Positions 26,561 through 37,228 of a stretch of 64,000 bases of DNA are shown here, one piece after another. The stretch spans positions 4,392,001 through 4,456,000 of the forward strand of contig JADJBV010000001.1 in assembly GCA_016703535.1 (NCBI GenBank). Direction: 5' to 3'. The stretch comes from Deltaproteobacteria bacterium. GTDB lineage: Bacteria > Myxococcota > Kuafuiibacteriia > Kuafuiibacteriales > Kuafuiibacteriaceae. The translations under genes and the position numbers were made by a program. The notes below the pieces were generated by a model. It was not told the origin of the DNA and made no database searches. It saw nothing but the letters and a program-made list of their open reading frames with translations. How positions within the stretch are numbered: the first letter of the stretch is position 1; every line of letters starts with the position of its first letter.

Positions 26561-29109
26561 CGTACACCTACAACGCCACCAACGCCCAAGTGGCGACGGT
26601 GACCAATGCCAAGGGCGAGGTCACCACGTACACCTACGAGATGAGCACCAGCTCGCCGGCCTACGGCAAGCTCCTCACCCTGACCGGCGACGTCCCCGGC
26701 GGCAACCGCTCGTACACCTACGACTCGGCGGGCCGGGTGCGGACCATGACCGACTCCGAGGGCTACACGTTGACCTACGACTACGACCACCTCGATCGGG
26801 TCCGCGTCGTCACCTACCCCGACGCGTCCTTCGAGCAGTTCGAGTACGCCGACCACAGCTTGATCGCGACCCGGGATCGGGCGGGCCGCTGGACCCGGCA
26901 CCAATCGAACGCGCTTCGGGAGCGGGTGTTGACCCGGGACGCCTCGGGCCGCACCACCCAATACGGTTGGTGCCGCTGCGGCGAGATGAAGCGTTTGGTG
27001 GACGGCAGCGGCAATTCTACTGAATGGACCCGGGACGCCCGGGGCCGGGTCACCCGAAAGACCTACGCCGACGGCAGCCACTACGACTACGAATACGACT
27101 TCTCGGGCCGGCTCCGCCGGGAGTTCGACGCCCTGGCCCGCAGCAAGACCTTCGAGTACAGCCTCGACGACCGACTCCTCTTCCTCAACTACAGCGACCC
27201 CGCCACCGCCGACGTCACCTACGCCTACGATCCCTGGTTCCCCCGCCTCACCTCAAGGGTCGACGGCGTCGGCACCACCAGCTACGTCTACCACCCCGTC
27301 GACGGCACCACCTTGGGTGCAGGCCAGCTTGCACGCGTGAACGGCCCCTTCCCCGACGACACCCTGAAGTACACCTACGACGAGCTCGGCCGCCTGAAGA
27401 AGACCCAGATCGTCGACGACGCCACCTTCACCACCGCCAGCTACAGCGACGAGGCCACCTTCGACACCCGGGGCCGGGTCAGCGCCGTCACCAACAACCT
27501 CGGCGCCTTCAGTTACGCCTACATGGGCCAATCCAACCGCGTCGACTTCGTCAACTACCCCAACGGAATGAAGGTCGACTACAGCTACTACGGCCCCACC
27601 ACCGACTTCCTCCTCAGCCAGATCAAGAACTTGTCCGCGGCCGTGCCCCCCACCGTCATCAGCCAGTTCGACTACACCTACAACCCCGACCGAACCATCA
27701 ACACCTGGGCCCAGCTCCAGAACGGAGTGACCACCACCTGGACCTTCGGCTACGATCCCATCCAGCAGCTCACCTCAGCGGTCCGAAGGAACAGCGGCGG
27801 AACAGTGATCCGGGACGAACGCTACGGCTACGACGGCGCGGGCAACCGCATCCAGGTCACCGAAGACGGCGTGGCCCGCAACGCCCAGGTCAACAACCTC
27901 AACCAGCTCACCAGCGAACGGGGCTACGGCAAGACGAAGTTCAGCGGCACGTTGAACGAGCCCGCCACCGTGACGGTCAACGGCCAACCCGCGGTGGTGA
28001 AGAGCGCCGACGGCGGCGTGCCGTACACCTTCGAGGCCGACGTCGACTTGGCCAGCGGCGGCAACACCGTCACCGTGGTGGCCACCGACGGCAACGGCAA
28101 CGTGCGCACCAACCAGTATTCGGTGCCGACCACCGGCGTGGTCCAGAACTACGAGTACGACCTCAACGGCAACACGCGCTTCGAGAAGACCGCGGCCGGC
28201 GTGGTGGTGCGGGAGTTTCAGTGGGACCAAGAGAACCGGATGGTGAAGATCATCGCCGGGACCAAGGAGAGCCAGTTCACCTACGACGGCGAGTCCAAGC
28301 GGGTCCGGATCAGGGAGCTGGACGGCGGAGCCGAGACCAGCAACCAGACGTTTGTGTGGTGCGGGATCAAGCCGTGCCAGAAGCGAGGGGCCACGGGCGG
28401 GTCCGTGGTGCGGAGCTACTTCGCCGGCGGATTCGAGGAAGGAGCGGTAGACTACGTCGAGACGAAGGACCACCTTGGGTCAATTCGAGAGGTTGTGGCC
28501 ATGAATGGAACGACCACTACCTTCGTCGCGACCTACGGTCCATGGGGCACTCAAGGCCAACTCGGCGGCGCGGGTCCAGCCGCCGATGATGCGTTTGGTG
28601 GCCACTATCGTCACGCTCCGAGCGAATCGCTTGCGCCCCTGTTGCGGGCCTACTCACCTGCTTTAGGGCGATGGACGAGCCGAGATCCACTTGGTTGGGT
28701 CGGAGGGATCGCGGTCTACCAATTCGCCCGCAACAGCCCCACCACCTACGTTGATCCAGACGGGCTGATGCCAAAGCGGTTCGACAAGTGGGGCAAATAT
28801 GCGGGCAATAGTTTCAAGAAGTTTCAACAATGGTACCACCGCAACTTCAAGCAGAAGGGGGACGCAGATGCTGATCCGGCAACCCTGGACGAGGCGTTCG
28901 ATGAATGGGAACGCCTCGGACGACCCGGTCCTGACAAGAAGGGAACCAAGCCCGGATCTGGTTCAGGTGTCGATCCCGACGGTGGAGGATTCGACGATCT
29001 TTTCGACTTTCTTCCGACTCCACCCTTTATCGACCCCTGCAAGATCGCACCACAACTCTTTCCGGAAATTTGTCCACAAAGATGCTTGGGTCCGCAATGG
29101 GATGCTTAG
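26561..29109 (+). CDS. 3' part of RHS cassette U2 with unique C-terminal tail
   Basis: Continues the U2 core from TYNATNAQVATV through the Ig-like insert and the shared FVWCGIKPCQKRG to the core-end motif (DPLGWVGG, YQFARNSP, DPDGL). The unique tail is 112 aa: a Lys/Trp/Phe-rich helix (GNSFKKFQQWYHRNFKQ), an acidic segment, a Gly/Asp linker and three Cys near the end (C-x10-C-x3-C). It has no recognised toxin domain. No start codon with a good ribosome site lies just upstream, so the part is probably silent unless recombined into U1 or freed of the IS. Frame is kept across the IS. Confidence 0.7.
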
Positions 29110-29163
29110 CTTGGCGGCGCTGAGCCGATGCCGCCGCTATGCGCACATCGAGAGGAGACAGGA

Positions 29164-29556
29164 ATGTGCACACTGAGAGTGGGTGGTCAGGGCTTTGACC
29201 CTGATCGTTTCCTGGCGAACTCGCAGCTTTCGGCTGCGAGGGTATGGAGGGCCGGCGAGGCTCGTGGTCGGGGGGGGGTTCAGGCGGAATCCGGGATGAA
29301 TATTGGCGTGTCGGACGCCCCGTTCTCGATGCTAGACCAGCAGATCGAGGACGCGGAGAGGTTTATGGCTCAGCATAGCGCTGAGCTCAACGTGCTTATG
29401 GGAATGGCGGGAGTCTCAGCCACACTCGACTTCGGGGTAGAGCTACGGCTCGGGCCTAGTGTGGCAGCACAATGCGATCATTTTCCTGCATCGTTGGTGA
29501 AGTTGGCTGCGTCCTTCGGCTTCTCGATCGAGCTAACACTGTATCCAGCCCTATAG
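29164..29556 (+). CDS. candidate immunity protein for U2 (DUF4279-like)
   Basis: A 130-aa cytoplasmic protein. I chose the ATG at 29164 because an AGGAGACAGG ribosome site lies just before it. It begins CTLRVGGQGFDPDRFL and ends LVKLAASFGFSIELTLYP. This start-to-end plan (beta strand, 'DPD' helix, later 'LAASFGF...LYP' strand) resembles DUF4279-type immunity proteins; that assignment is from memory of the family and is tentative. It lies 54 nt after the U2 stop. Confidence 0.6.
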   Translation: MCTLRVGGQGFDPDRFLANSQLSAARVWRAGEARGRGGVQAESGMNIGVSDAPFSMLDQQIEDAERFMAQHSAELNVLMGMAGVSATLDFGVELRLGPSVAAQCDHFPASLVKLAASFGFSIELTLYPAL

Positions 29557-29580
29557 CTGTATGGAGCCATAGCGGTCCGG

Positions 29581-29812
29581 TATAGCGGTCCAGCGGTGTT
29601 TTCCTCAAGAAATCGAAAGGTTTTTGGGTCGAGTGGAGGATCAACTTCATTGAAGCGAATGGACGCAAAGCGAGGCTCAGCCTCGGCGCGTGCGGGCGCG
29701 GGTGGAGATCCGTGCTGGTCTTCTTCAAGCGGCTCGTCGGAGCGGGACTACGGGAAGATGCGTTCTTCCGTCGAAAGGGCCGATCTCGACCTCCACTCGG
29801 TGGCGCGTCGTT
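29581..29812 (-). repeat. relic of integrase-type transposon end
   Basis: About 230 bp that match, with many substitutions, the end of the transposon at 46468-46690, including TATAGCGGTCCAGCG and the DNA encoding the transposase C-terminus. No transposase gene survives. It sits exactly between the U2 immunity gene and the U3 RHS homology. Confidence 0.7.
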
Positions 29813-29820
29813 TACCCCCT

Positions 29821-32664
29821 GCCGCTTCACTTACAACGCCCAAGCCAACCCCACTGGCACCATCGATGCCTGGGCCGGGAGATCCAGATCAACTACCAGC
29901 CCAACGGCATCGACGTCTGACCGGGCCCTCCACCTGGGCCACCGTCTCGTCCTTCACCTACGACGGCACCACCCCGCCTCACCGCCCCAAGACCATGACC
30001 GACGGAGCGGGCCGGACCACCACGTACACGTACAACGCCACCAACGCCCAGGTGGCGACGGTGACCAACGCCAAGGGCGAGGTCACCACGTACGCGTACG
30101 AGATGAGCACCAGCTCGCCGGCCTACGGCAAGCTCCTCACCCTCACCGGCGACGTCCCCGGCGGCAACCGCACGTACACCTACGACTCGGCGGGCCGGGT
30201 CCGGACCATGACCGACTCCGAGGGCTACACGTTGACCTACGACTACGACAACCTCGATCGGGTCCGGGTCGTCACCTACCCCGACGCCTCCTTCGAGCAG
30301 TTCGAGTACGCCGACCACAGCTTGATCGCGACCCGGGATCGGGCGGGGCGCTGGACCCGGCACCAATCGAACGCGCTCCGGGAGCGGGTGTTGACCCGGG
30401 ACGCCTCCGGCCGCACCACCCAATACGGTTGGTGCCGCTGCGGCGAGATGAAGCGCCTGGTGGACGGCAGCGGCAATTCTACTGAATGGACCCGGGACAC
30501 CCGAGGCCGGGTCACCCGAAAGACCTACGCCGACGGCAGCCACTACGACTACGAATACGACTTCTCGGGCCGGCTCCGCCGCGAGTTCGACGCCCTCGCC
30601 CGCAGCAAGACCTTCGAGTACAGCCTCGACGACCGACTCCTCTTCCTCAACTACAGCGACGCCGCCACCGCCGACGTCACCTACGCCTACGATCCCTGGT
30701 TCCCGCGCATCACCTCCCGGGTCGACGGCGTCGGCACCACCAGCTACGTCTATCACCCCGTCGACGGCACCACCTTGGGCGCAGGACAACTTGCACGCAC
30801 CAACGGCCCCTTCCCCGACGACACGCTGAAGTACACCTACGACGAGCTCGGCCGCTTGAAGAAGACCCAGATCGTCGACGACGCCACCTTCACCACCGCC
30901 AGCTACAGCGACGAGGCCACCTTCGACACCCGAGGCCGAGTCAGCGCCGTCACCAACAACCTCGGCGCCTTCAGCTACGCCTACATGGGCCAATCCAACC
31001 GCGTCGACTTCGTGAACTACCCGAACGGAATGAAGGTCGACTACAGCTACTACGGCCCCACCACCGACTTCCTCCTCAGCCAGATCAAGAACTTGTCCGC
31101 CGCGGTGCCCCCCACCGTCATCAGCCAGTTCGACTACACCTACAACCCCGACCGCACCATCAACACCTGGGCCCAGCTCCAGAACGGAGTGACCACCACC
31201 TGGACCTTCGGCTACGATCCCATCCAGCAGCTCACCTCAGCGGTCCGAAGGAACAGCGGCGGCACAGTGATCCGGGACGAACGCTACGGCTACGACGGCG
31301 CGGGCAACCGCATCCAGGTCACCGAAGACGGCGTGGCCCGCAACGCCCAGGTCAACAACCTCAACCAGCTCACCAGCGAACGGGGCTACGGCAAGACGAA
31401 GTTCAGCGGCACCTTGAACGAGCCCGCCACCGTGACCGTGAACGGCCAGCCCGCGGTGGTGAAGAGCGCCGATGGCGGCGTGCCCTACACCTTCGAGGCC
31501 GACGTGGACTTGGCCAGCGGCGGCAACACCGTCACCGTGGTGGCCACCGACGGCAACGGCAACGTGCGCACGAATCAGTATTCGGTGCCGACGACGGGAG
31601 TGGTGCAGAACTACGAGTACGACCTCAACGGCAACACGCGCTTCGAGAAGACCGCGGCCGGCGTGGTGGTGCGGGAGTTTCAGTGGGACCAGGAGAACCG
31701 GATGGTGAAGATCATCGCCGGGACCAAGGAGAGCCAGTTCACCTACGACGGCGAGTCCAAGCGGGTCCGGATCCGGGAGCTGGATGGCGGAGCCGAGACC
31801 AGCCACCAGACGTTTGTGTGGTGCGGGATCAAGCCGTGCCAGAAACGAGGCAGCACCGGAGGCACGGTGCTGCGGAGCTATTTCAGGAGCGGTTTCGAGG
31901 AGGGTGCCAATGACTACACCGCGAATCTCGATCATCTCGGGTCCATTCGCGAGGTCGTTGCATCGAACGGCATCGTCGCCTCGGTCGACGAGTTTGGGCC
32001 GTGGGGGATCCGGGCGCACTTGACTGGGAGCGGTGCTAGCAGCGATCTCGGCTACACCGGCCACTTCTACCATGCGCCCAGTGAGTTCGGACTCCCACTA
32101 CACCGTGCACTGGACTCGAGGGCTGGTCGTTGGCAATCACGAGATCCCCTCGCGGAGCTAGGAGGAATTGGGCTGTACCAATACGTGGGGAACAGGCCGA
32201 TGTCTCGCATCGATCCGAGCGGACTAATCGCGGGTGTCGATGACGCAGCACTGCTCGCAGCGGGAGCCCTCTTGCTTGCCGGTGCGGCCGCAATCCACCT
32301 AGGGAACCAGGCAGCCAACGGCGAGCCCTTGACCTTACCAGACTTCGACTTGCCTGCGTTTCCTCCGATCCCCAACTTTTTCAAGCCCAAAGATCCCGCA
32401 CAAGACAAGCCCTTGGACCCTACTATTCCGCCCGTCATTCCTCCAATCGATCCAAGCGGCGGAAATCCGCGCGGACGTTGCGATGCCGACTTCGCGAGGT
32501 GCACTCAATGCTGTGACGGCGACTTCATGTGCAACACGGGACCCAATGCAGGCCTAGCAAAAGCGGTCTGCTACAACCGCTGCGGTCAGGCGCGCTTCGC
32601 ATGCTCGGTCAGCGGCACCGCCGCAGCGCACATTCTATTTCCTGGATGCTGGCCTAAGTCGTAG
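29821..32664 (+). CDS. 5'-truncated RHS cassette U3, Cys-rich tail
   Basis: RHS homology starts at FTYNAQANPTGTID. Two small deletions near 29870-29930 break the frame; the open frame then runs from ~29930 (STWATVSSFTYDG) to 32664. The core closes at DPLAELGG and DPSGL. The 144-aa tail begins AGVDDAALLAAGALLLAGAA (hydrophobic segment), then a Pro/Lys-rich linker (tail residues 40-80), then a Cys-rich domain: C84-x6-C91-x3-C95, C101, C114-x3-C118-x6-C125. The first 40 tail residues are shared with U4. The long open frame upstream (from 29596) runs through transposon relic and is not a real N-terminus. Confidence 0.7.
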   Translation, partial: AASLTTPKPTPLAPSMPGPGDPDQLPAQRHRRLTGPSTWATVSSFTYDGTTPPHRPKTMTDGAGRTTTYTYNATNAQVATVTNAKGEVTTYAYEMSTSSPAYGKLLTLTGDVPGGNRTYTYDSAGRVRTMTDSEGYTLTYDYDNLDRVRVVTYPDASFEQFEYADHSLIATRDRAGRWTRHQSNALRERVLTRDASGRTTQYGWCRCGEMKRLVDGSGNSTEWTRDTRGRVTRKTYADGSHYDYEYDFSGRLRREFDALARSKTFEYSLDDRLLFLNYSDAATADVTYAYDPWFPRITSRVDGVGTTSYVYHPVDGTTLGAGQLARTNGPFPDDTLKYTYDELGRLKKTQIVDDATFTTASYSDEATFDTRGRVSAVTNNLGAFSYAYMGQSNRVDFVNYPNGMKVDYSYYGPTTDFLLSQIKNLSAAVPPTVISQFDYTYNPDRTINTWAQLQNGVTTTWTFGYDPIQQLTSAVRRNSGGTVIRDERYGYDGAGNRIQVTEDGVARNAQVNNLNQLTSERGYGKTKFSGTLNEPATVTVNGQPAVVKSADGGVPYTFEADVDLASGGNTVTVVATDGNGNVRTNQYSVPTTGVVQNYEYDLNGNTRFEKTAAGVVVREFQWDQENRMVKIIAGTKESQFTYDGESKRVRIRELDGGAETSHQTFVWCGIKPCQKRGSTGGTVLRSYFRSGFEEGANDYTANLDHLGSIREVVASNGIVASVDEFGPWGIRAHLTGSGASSDLGYTGHFYHAPSEFGLPLHRALDSRAGRWQSRDPLAELGGIGLYQYVGNRPMSRIDPSGLIAGVDDAALLAAGALLLAGAAAIHLGNQAANGEPLTLPDFDLPAFPPIPNFFKPKDPAQDKPLDPTIPPVIPPIDPSGGNPRGRCDADFARCTQCCDGDFMCNTGPNAGLAKAVCYNRCGQARFACSVSGTAAAHILFPGCWPKS

Positions 32665-32684
32665 TCGACGCAAGAGGTTTTACG

Positions 32685-32951
32685 GTGCCACAAGTTCCTA
32701 ACAATGAAGACGAGTTGCGTGAAATTGCCAATGGGCTTCTCCACACGCTTCGCGCTTCTCTCGCCTTGTACAGCCAGAGCCCCAGCGTGGCTGTGGCTAA
32801 GCTGGACGAACTTCGCCTTCTGATTTCAGAGCTTGAGCAAGCGACCAAGAGTCCGGACCGGGCTCAGATCGAGGCCATCTCAGCAGACTCAGCGGAACTC
32901 GCGGCGTTCATCAATGCTGACCTCGGCGGCTGCCGAGATTGTGGGGATTGA
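32685..32951 (+). CDS. candidate immunity protein for U3
   Basis: An 88-aa acidic, helical protein with GTG start at 32685 and a weak AAGAGG ribosome site. It is mostly amphipathic helix (LREIANGLLHTLRASLAL, LDELRLLISELEQ) and ends in CRDCGD. There is no signal peptide. It lies 20 nt after the U3 stop. No family recognised; the immunity role is inferred from position. Confidence 0.5.
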   Translation: MPQVPNNEDELREIANGLLHTLRASLALYSQSPSVAVAKLDELRLLISELEQATKSPDRAQIEAISADSAELAAFINADLGGCRDCGD

Positions 32952-33020
32952 AGCGGGTAGAACGCGCACCATGCGGGTAGTACCGGGCCAACAACGTTGC
33001 CATTTCGGGTTCCATCGGCT

Positions 33021-33874
33021 TCGGCCTACCGCTTCACCTAGAACGCCCAAGCGAACCCCACCGGCACCATCGATCCCCTGGGCCGAGAGACCCAGATCAA
33101 CTACCAGCCCAACGGCCAAGACGTCCTCAACGTTCGCCAAAAGACCGGGGCCTCCACCTGGGCCACCGTCTCGTCCTTCACCTACGACGGCACCACCCCG
33201 CCCCACCGCCCCAAGACCATGACCGACGGCGCGGGCCGGACCACCACGTACACGTACAACGCCACCAACGCGCAGGTGGCGACGGTAACCAACGCCAAGG
33301 GCGAGGTCACCACGTACACCTACGAGATGAACACCAGCTCGCCGGCGTACGGCAAGCTCCTCACCCTCACCGGCGACGTCCCCGGCGGCAACCGCACGTA
33401 CACCTACGACTCGGCGGGCCGGGTGCGGACCATGACCGACTCCGAGGGCTACGTGTTGACCTACGACTACGACAACCTCGATCGGGTCCGCGTCGTCACC
33501 TACCCTGACGCATCCTTCGAGCAGTTCGAGTACGCCGACCACAGCTTGATCGCGACCCGGGATCGAGCGGGCCGCTGGACCCGGCACCAATCGAACGCGC
33601 TCCGGGAGCGGGTGTTGACCCGGGACGCCTCGGGCCGCACCACCCAATACGGTTGGTGCCGCTGCGGCGAGATGAAGCGCCTGGTGGACGGCAGCGGCAA
33701 TTCTACTGAATGGACCCGGGACGCCCGGGGCCGGGTCACCCGAAAGACCTACGCCGACGGCAGCCACTACGACTACGAATACGACTTCTCGGGGAGGCTC
33801 CGCCGCGAGTTCGACGCCCTCGCCCGCAGCAAGACCTTCGAGTACAGCCTCGACGACCGACTCCTCTTCCTCAA
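33021..33874 (+). pseudogene. 5' part of truncated RHS cassette U4, cut by IS21
   Basis: RHS homology begins at AYRFT and has an in-frame TAG (33039-33041) where other copies read TAC (Tyr). After that the frame is open from NAQANPTGTID to DDRLLFLN at 33874, where the IS21 element begins. The first ATG in frame is 33219. Removal of the IS and one duplication restores the frame into 37237 onward. Confidence 0.75.
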
Positions 33875-34077
33875 TGTTGCCACCGACGAGCCTGGGTACC
33901 ACTTTCACCGGCGTCACCGGTGACCACCTGACCCACCCGGTGATTTCGCGGCAGTCCTTCGCATTTGCCTGCGCACCTTGAGGGCGTGGCGGTGCCGATC
34001 GACGGCGTAGCCGTCATCGGGGTCGGGATGCTCAAGACGGCCTTCCCGGGTGAGGCCGCAAGGTAGGTTGCGCTCTC

Positions 34078-34815
34078 CTATCGATATCCCTTTCCGTCCA
34101 TAACGAATCGCTCGGAGCGTTCGGTGAGCCGCTCGGCGATGACTTGGGCGTTGAGCGCGTCGGGGAAGACCTTCGACCAATCTTTGAACGGACGATTGGT
34201 CGTGATCGCCGTTGATCGGCGATGGTCGTAGCGCTCCGAGATCACCTGGAACGCGAGCTTGGCCTGGGTGGGGTCCATGGCGAGGACGGCGAAGTCGTCG
34301 ATCACCAAGAGGTCGACACGGGCATAGCGCCGTAGCGCCTTCTCGAGGTCGCCGTGCACCTCGGCGCCGCAGAGGTCGTTGAGCATGCGCGGCGCGCTGA
34401 CCACCAACACGCGCTTGGTCTGCTGGCACGCTTTGTACGCCAGGGCACGGGCGAGGAAGGTCTTTCCGGTTCCGGGGGTGCCGATAAAGAGCGGGTTCAC
34501 GCCGCGTTCGATGAAGCTCAGGTCGTGCAGCGCCACGTAGGCCGCGCGGAGCTTCTTCCGCGTCGGGCAGAAATCGAAGTTGAACGCGTCGATGGTGTTG
34601 AGCTCGGGAAAGCGTGCATCCTTGATTCTCCGATCGACGGCGCCTTTGATGCGGCTGGCCTTCTCTTCGTCGCAGAGGCGGTGGGCGACGTCGAGTGGCG
34701 AGAGGTTCTTCTTGGCTGCGATCTCCAAGATCGTTCGCAGCTCCCGCGCCATCCCTGGCAGTCGAAGCCAGCGCATCTTCTCGAGCAGCAACTCGATCTG
34801 ATCGTCATCCTTCAT
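34078..34815 (-). CDS. istB: IS21 helper ATPase IstB
   Basis: A 245-aa AAA+ ATPase of the DnaC/IstB class: Walker A is GTPGTGKTFLARALA near residue 105, Walker B LLVIDDFAVL near 166, and an N-terminal IstB helix region (MRWLRLPGMARELRTI). It assembles on target DNA and activates the IstA transposase. Its start overlaps the istA end by 11 nt, the usual coupled arrangement. Confidence 0.95.
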   Translation of the reverse strand: MKDDDQIELLLEKMRWLRLPGMARELRTILEIAAKKNLSPLDVAHRLCDEEKASRIKGAVDRRIKDARFPELNTIDAFNFDFCPTRKKLRAAYVALHDLSFIERGVNPLFIGTPGTGKTFLARALAYKACQQTKRVLVVSAPRMLNDLCGAEVHGDLEKALRRYARVDLLVIDDFAVLAMDPTQAKLAFQVISERYDHRRSTAITTNRPFKDWSKVFPDALNAQVIAERLTERSERFVMDGKGYR

Positions 34816-36337
34816 GGTCGGGGTCCTCTTGTTCCTCGGGCGGCGTGCCCGGATCGACGGTCTTCGCGGGCCGGTCGTAGACGGAGAGGTCGGGCTCCTT
34901 GAAGTGGATATTGTCGAACTCGGGGTCGTTGAGCCGCACCGGCGCGGCGAGGTGCGGAAGCTTCTTCTTGTGTCGCATCACGTACTCGACGTACTCGGCG
35001 CCGACGTGTCCGGTCCTCATGACGTCCTCCATCGCAGCGGCCGTTTCTGGCTCTCCGAAGAGCTCGGACAAGAAGACGAGGCGGACGGCTTCTCGCTGAA
35101 GTGATCGACTGTTGGCGGCCAGCAGCTTGAAGTACCGAGCGCCCGTTTCGCCGAGCCCGGCCAGTGCGGGCGGCAAGTAGCTCGCGGTGACCCGCGGCCT
35201 CTCCTCGCGGAGCGCCTGCTCGTGAGAGGGATGAACGATCGTCTCACCGACCGCCCAAGAGCGAGTATGCAAGGCAACTTGCTTTCGGCCCAGCCAGAGG
35301 GAGACGTGGTCGTCATTGGCGCGGACAACCAGGCTCTGGCAAACGAGACGCCAGGGGATCGAGTAGCGATTGCGGTCGAAGGAGAGCCGGCAGGTCTTGG
35401 TGACCGGCACGCTCTCGATGTCGTCGGTCTCAGCAACGGCGGCCGACAGCGGCTTGAGCAAGGCTCGCTCCTCGTGTTGGTGCACCAGCGAGGGCACCTT
35501 ACCGGTCACTTCGTGGACCCGGTGATTCGCAAAGTCCTCGCGCCACGCCGTCGCTTGCCGGTTGAGATCGAGCAGGTCGCTGAAGCGTCTCCCAGGCCAG
35601 AACCGTGTTCGCACGAACCCGATCGGCCGTTCGACTCGCCCCTTCTCGTGGCCACTTCGACGATTGCAGGCCACGATCGCGAAGCCTCGGATCTTCGCGT
35701 ATTCGACGAAGGTTGGGTTGAACTGGGCGGTCGCGCCGGAACCGGCGATCACCACCGTCTTCATGTTGTCGAAGATGTCGACGAGGGTCGTGCCACCGAA
35801 GAAGGCGTAGGCCCGCTCCATGCAGCGAAGCAGCGAGCCGATTTTTTGGCTCAGCGTGAACTCGATGTAGATGAGCCGGGAGTACGCGAGCACGGCGACG
35901 AACGCGCTCACCCGCCGCGGACAGCCGGGCAGCGCAAAGCCGAAGTCTGCCCAGTCCACCTGGATCGCCCCGCCAGGTTTGAAGTCCAACTCGAGGAACG
36001 CCTCATGCGCACGCCGCGGTCGCAATTGACGCAACCGATCACGGAGGATCGAGACCCCGCCGGTGTAGCCCAGTGGACGCAGGCGCTCGAGCACCGCCGG
36101 CGTTCGAAGGTCTGGGCTCTCTTCGATCCAGCCGCGGATCTTGAGGTCGTACGGATCGAGGAGAGACGGCCGCGCCGATGGTGCCAACTTCGGCTCGATC
36201 GAGACCCGCCCTAGAATCTTGCGGACCCGCTTGCGGCTGATCGACAGCTGTTCGGCGATCGACCGGATCGAGCAGCCCTCGACTAGCGACAGCCGCAGCA
36301 CCTCGGCCATCTGCATGGCGGGATCTTGCGCGCTCAT
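34805..36337 (-). CDS. istA: IS21 transposase IstA
   Basis: A 510-aa transposase. An N-terminal helix-turn-helix (CSIRSIAEQLSISRKRVRKI) is followed by an rve/DDE core: AIQVDWADFGFA (first Asp), DIFDNMKTVVIAG (second Asp), HEKGRVERPIGFVR (Glu). The C-terminal Mu-type beta-barrel region carries FDRNRYSIPWRLVCQ. The size is normal for the family. It is directly followed by istB. Confidence 0.95.
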   Translation of the reverse strand: MSAQDPAMQMAEVLRLSLVEGCSIRSIAEQLSISRKRVRKILGRVSIEPKLAPSARPSLLDPYDLKIRGWIEESPDLRTPAVLERLRPLGYTGGVSILRDRLRQLRPRRAHEAFLELDFKPGGAIQVDWADFGFALPGCPRRVSAFVAVLAYSRLIYIEFTLSQKIGSLLRCMERAYAFFGGTTLVDIFDNMKTVVIAGSGATAQFNPTFVEYAKIRGFAIVACNRRSGHEKGRVERPIGFVRTRFWPGRRFSDLLDLNRQATAWREDFANHRVHEVTGKVPSLVHQHEERALLKPLSAAVAETDDIESVPVTKTCRLSFDRNRYSIPWRLVCQSLVVRANDDHVSLWLGRKQVALHTRSWAVGETIVHPSHEQALREERPRVTASYLPPALAGLGETGARYFKLLAANSRSLQREAVRLVFLSELFGEPETAAAMEDVMRTGHVGAEYVEYVMRHKKKLPHLAAPVRLNDPEFDNIHFKEPDLSVYDRPAKTVDPGTPPEEQEDPDHEG

Positions 36338-36651
36338 GGTTCTTCGACTCCAAAGAGGGGAAGCTGGCGGTCATCAACGGGGCCGGCCCCAGAAGTCGAA
36401 CCCGAGCCCAGCTCGAGGTGGTCCTTGGGCACGTCGCTGAGGTTGAGCGCCCAGATCTGCGACCACTCGTCCGCGTCGGCCGCACACAATGCAGCGAGGA
36501 TCGGCCGGCCACTCAAACGAGCCAGCGCGGCTATCAAGCGACGGACCTCGCGGCGTCGGCGCCCGGTGGGCAGAGGCCCGTCGATCGTGATCTGGGTCCG
36601 CTCGCCGCCCGATAGGGGCTGGAGGAGGAGGCTGATCTGTTTCGTCGACAT
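36334..36651 (-). CDS. small IS21-associated hypothetical protein
   Basis: A 105-aa protein whose stop overlaps the istA start by 4 nt (36334-36337). It begins MSTKQISLLLQPLSGGERTQ and carries a helix LIAALARLSGRPILAALCAAD. The start-stop overlap and normal amino-acid composition support a real gene in the IS operon. Function unknown. Confidence 0.55.
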   Translation of the reverse strand: MSTKQISLLLQPLSGGERTQITIDGPLPTGRRRREVRRLIAALARLSGRPILAALCAADADEWSQIWALNLSDVPKDHLELGSGSTSGAGPVDDRQLPLFGVEEP

Positions 36652-36919
36652 CTTCGGGACCCTCGGCTCGCGAAAGCAGAGATGCCCGAGCTGTCAAATT
36701 TCTTCGACCCTGATCCGCCACGCGGCGTCGAGCCCGCCGATCCCGCTCACGGTCTCGATGATCCGCTCGGCCCAGCGGAGAAGACCGATGTTCGCGGCGA
36801 GCTGCCCGAACGCTCTCCCGCCGGCAGAACGCGGCGCACTCGCGGGTGCAGTATCGCACACAGATGGCAAAGGGCGTCTGGCAACGGCGACAGCGGCGCA
36901 ATCGAAGGTCGTCCACCAC
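36374..36919 (-). CDS. putative Cys-rich zinc-cluster protein of the IS21 element
   Basis: The frame begins MVDDLRLRRCRRCQTPFAIC and continues with more Cys (YCTRECAAFC) and a basic helix with HRDRERDRRARRRVADQG. I recall short proteins of this plan (paired CxxC, then 'RR..ADHR.R') near IS21-type elements, but cannot search for them. Only the first ~90 residues look genuine; the rest overlaps the 36334-36651 gene in another frame and may follow a frameshift. Confidence 0.4.
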   Translation of the reverse strand: MVDDLRLRRCRRCQTPFAICVRYCTRECAAFCRRESVRAARREHRSSPLGRADHRDRERDRRARRRVADQGRRNLTARASLLSRAEGPEDVDETDQPPPPAPIGRRADPDHDRRASAHRAPTPRGPSLDSRAGSFEWPADPRCIVCGRRGRVVADLGAQPQRRAQGPPRAGLGFDFWGRPR

Positions 36920-37228
36920 CTGTGCAGGACGAGAAACTCGACGGGATGCACGAGCTCGGGCACGATCTCCTCGAGACCAAGCGGCTCCACCCCGCGGGGC
37001 GATCCGGCTGCTACCGGATCGCCCATCTCATCTCTCCTCAGCTTGTCGACCAACTCGAGCCTCGGCTAGTTTTCCATCGTCCACAGCGATTCACACCCGT
37101 CGAGTCTCCTCCCCCGGACCCCCACCTCGATCCGGACCCACGACGACGGTTGATCTGGTCAGGATGGAACCGGACCCGGGCACCGGTGATCTCGGTGCAA
37201 GTGGTACCCAAGCTGGTCGGTGGCGACA

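Larger units (their letters stand above)
33875..37228 (-). mobile_element. IS21-family insertion sequence (3354 bp)
   Basis: Imperfect 34-bp terminal inverted repeats (33875-33908 and 37195-37228) begin TGTYGCCACCGAC, with TG...CA ends typical of IS21. The 8-bp target duplication TTCCTCAA flanks it (33867-33874, 37229-37236). It carries istA and istB plus about 0.9 kb of extra DNA upstream of istA with two small ORFs, so it is longer than the usual 2-2.5 kb. It interrupts RHS cassette U4. Confidence 0.93.
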
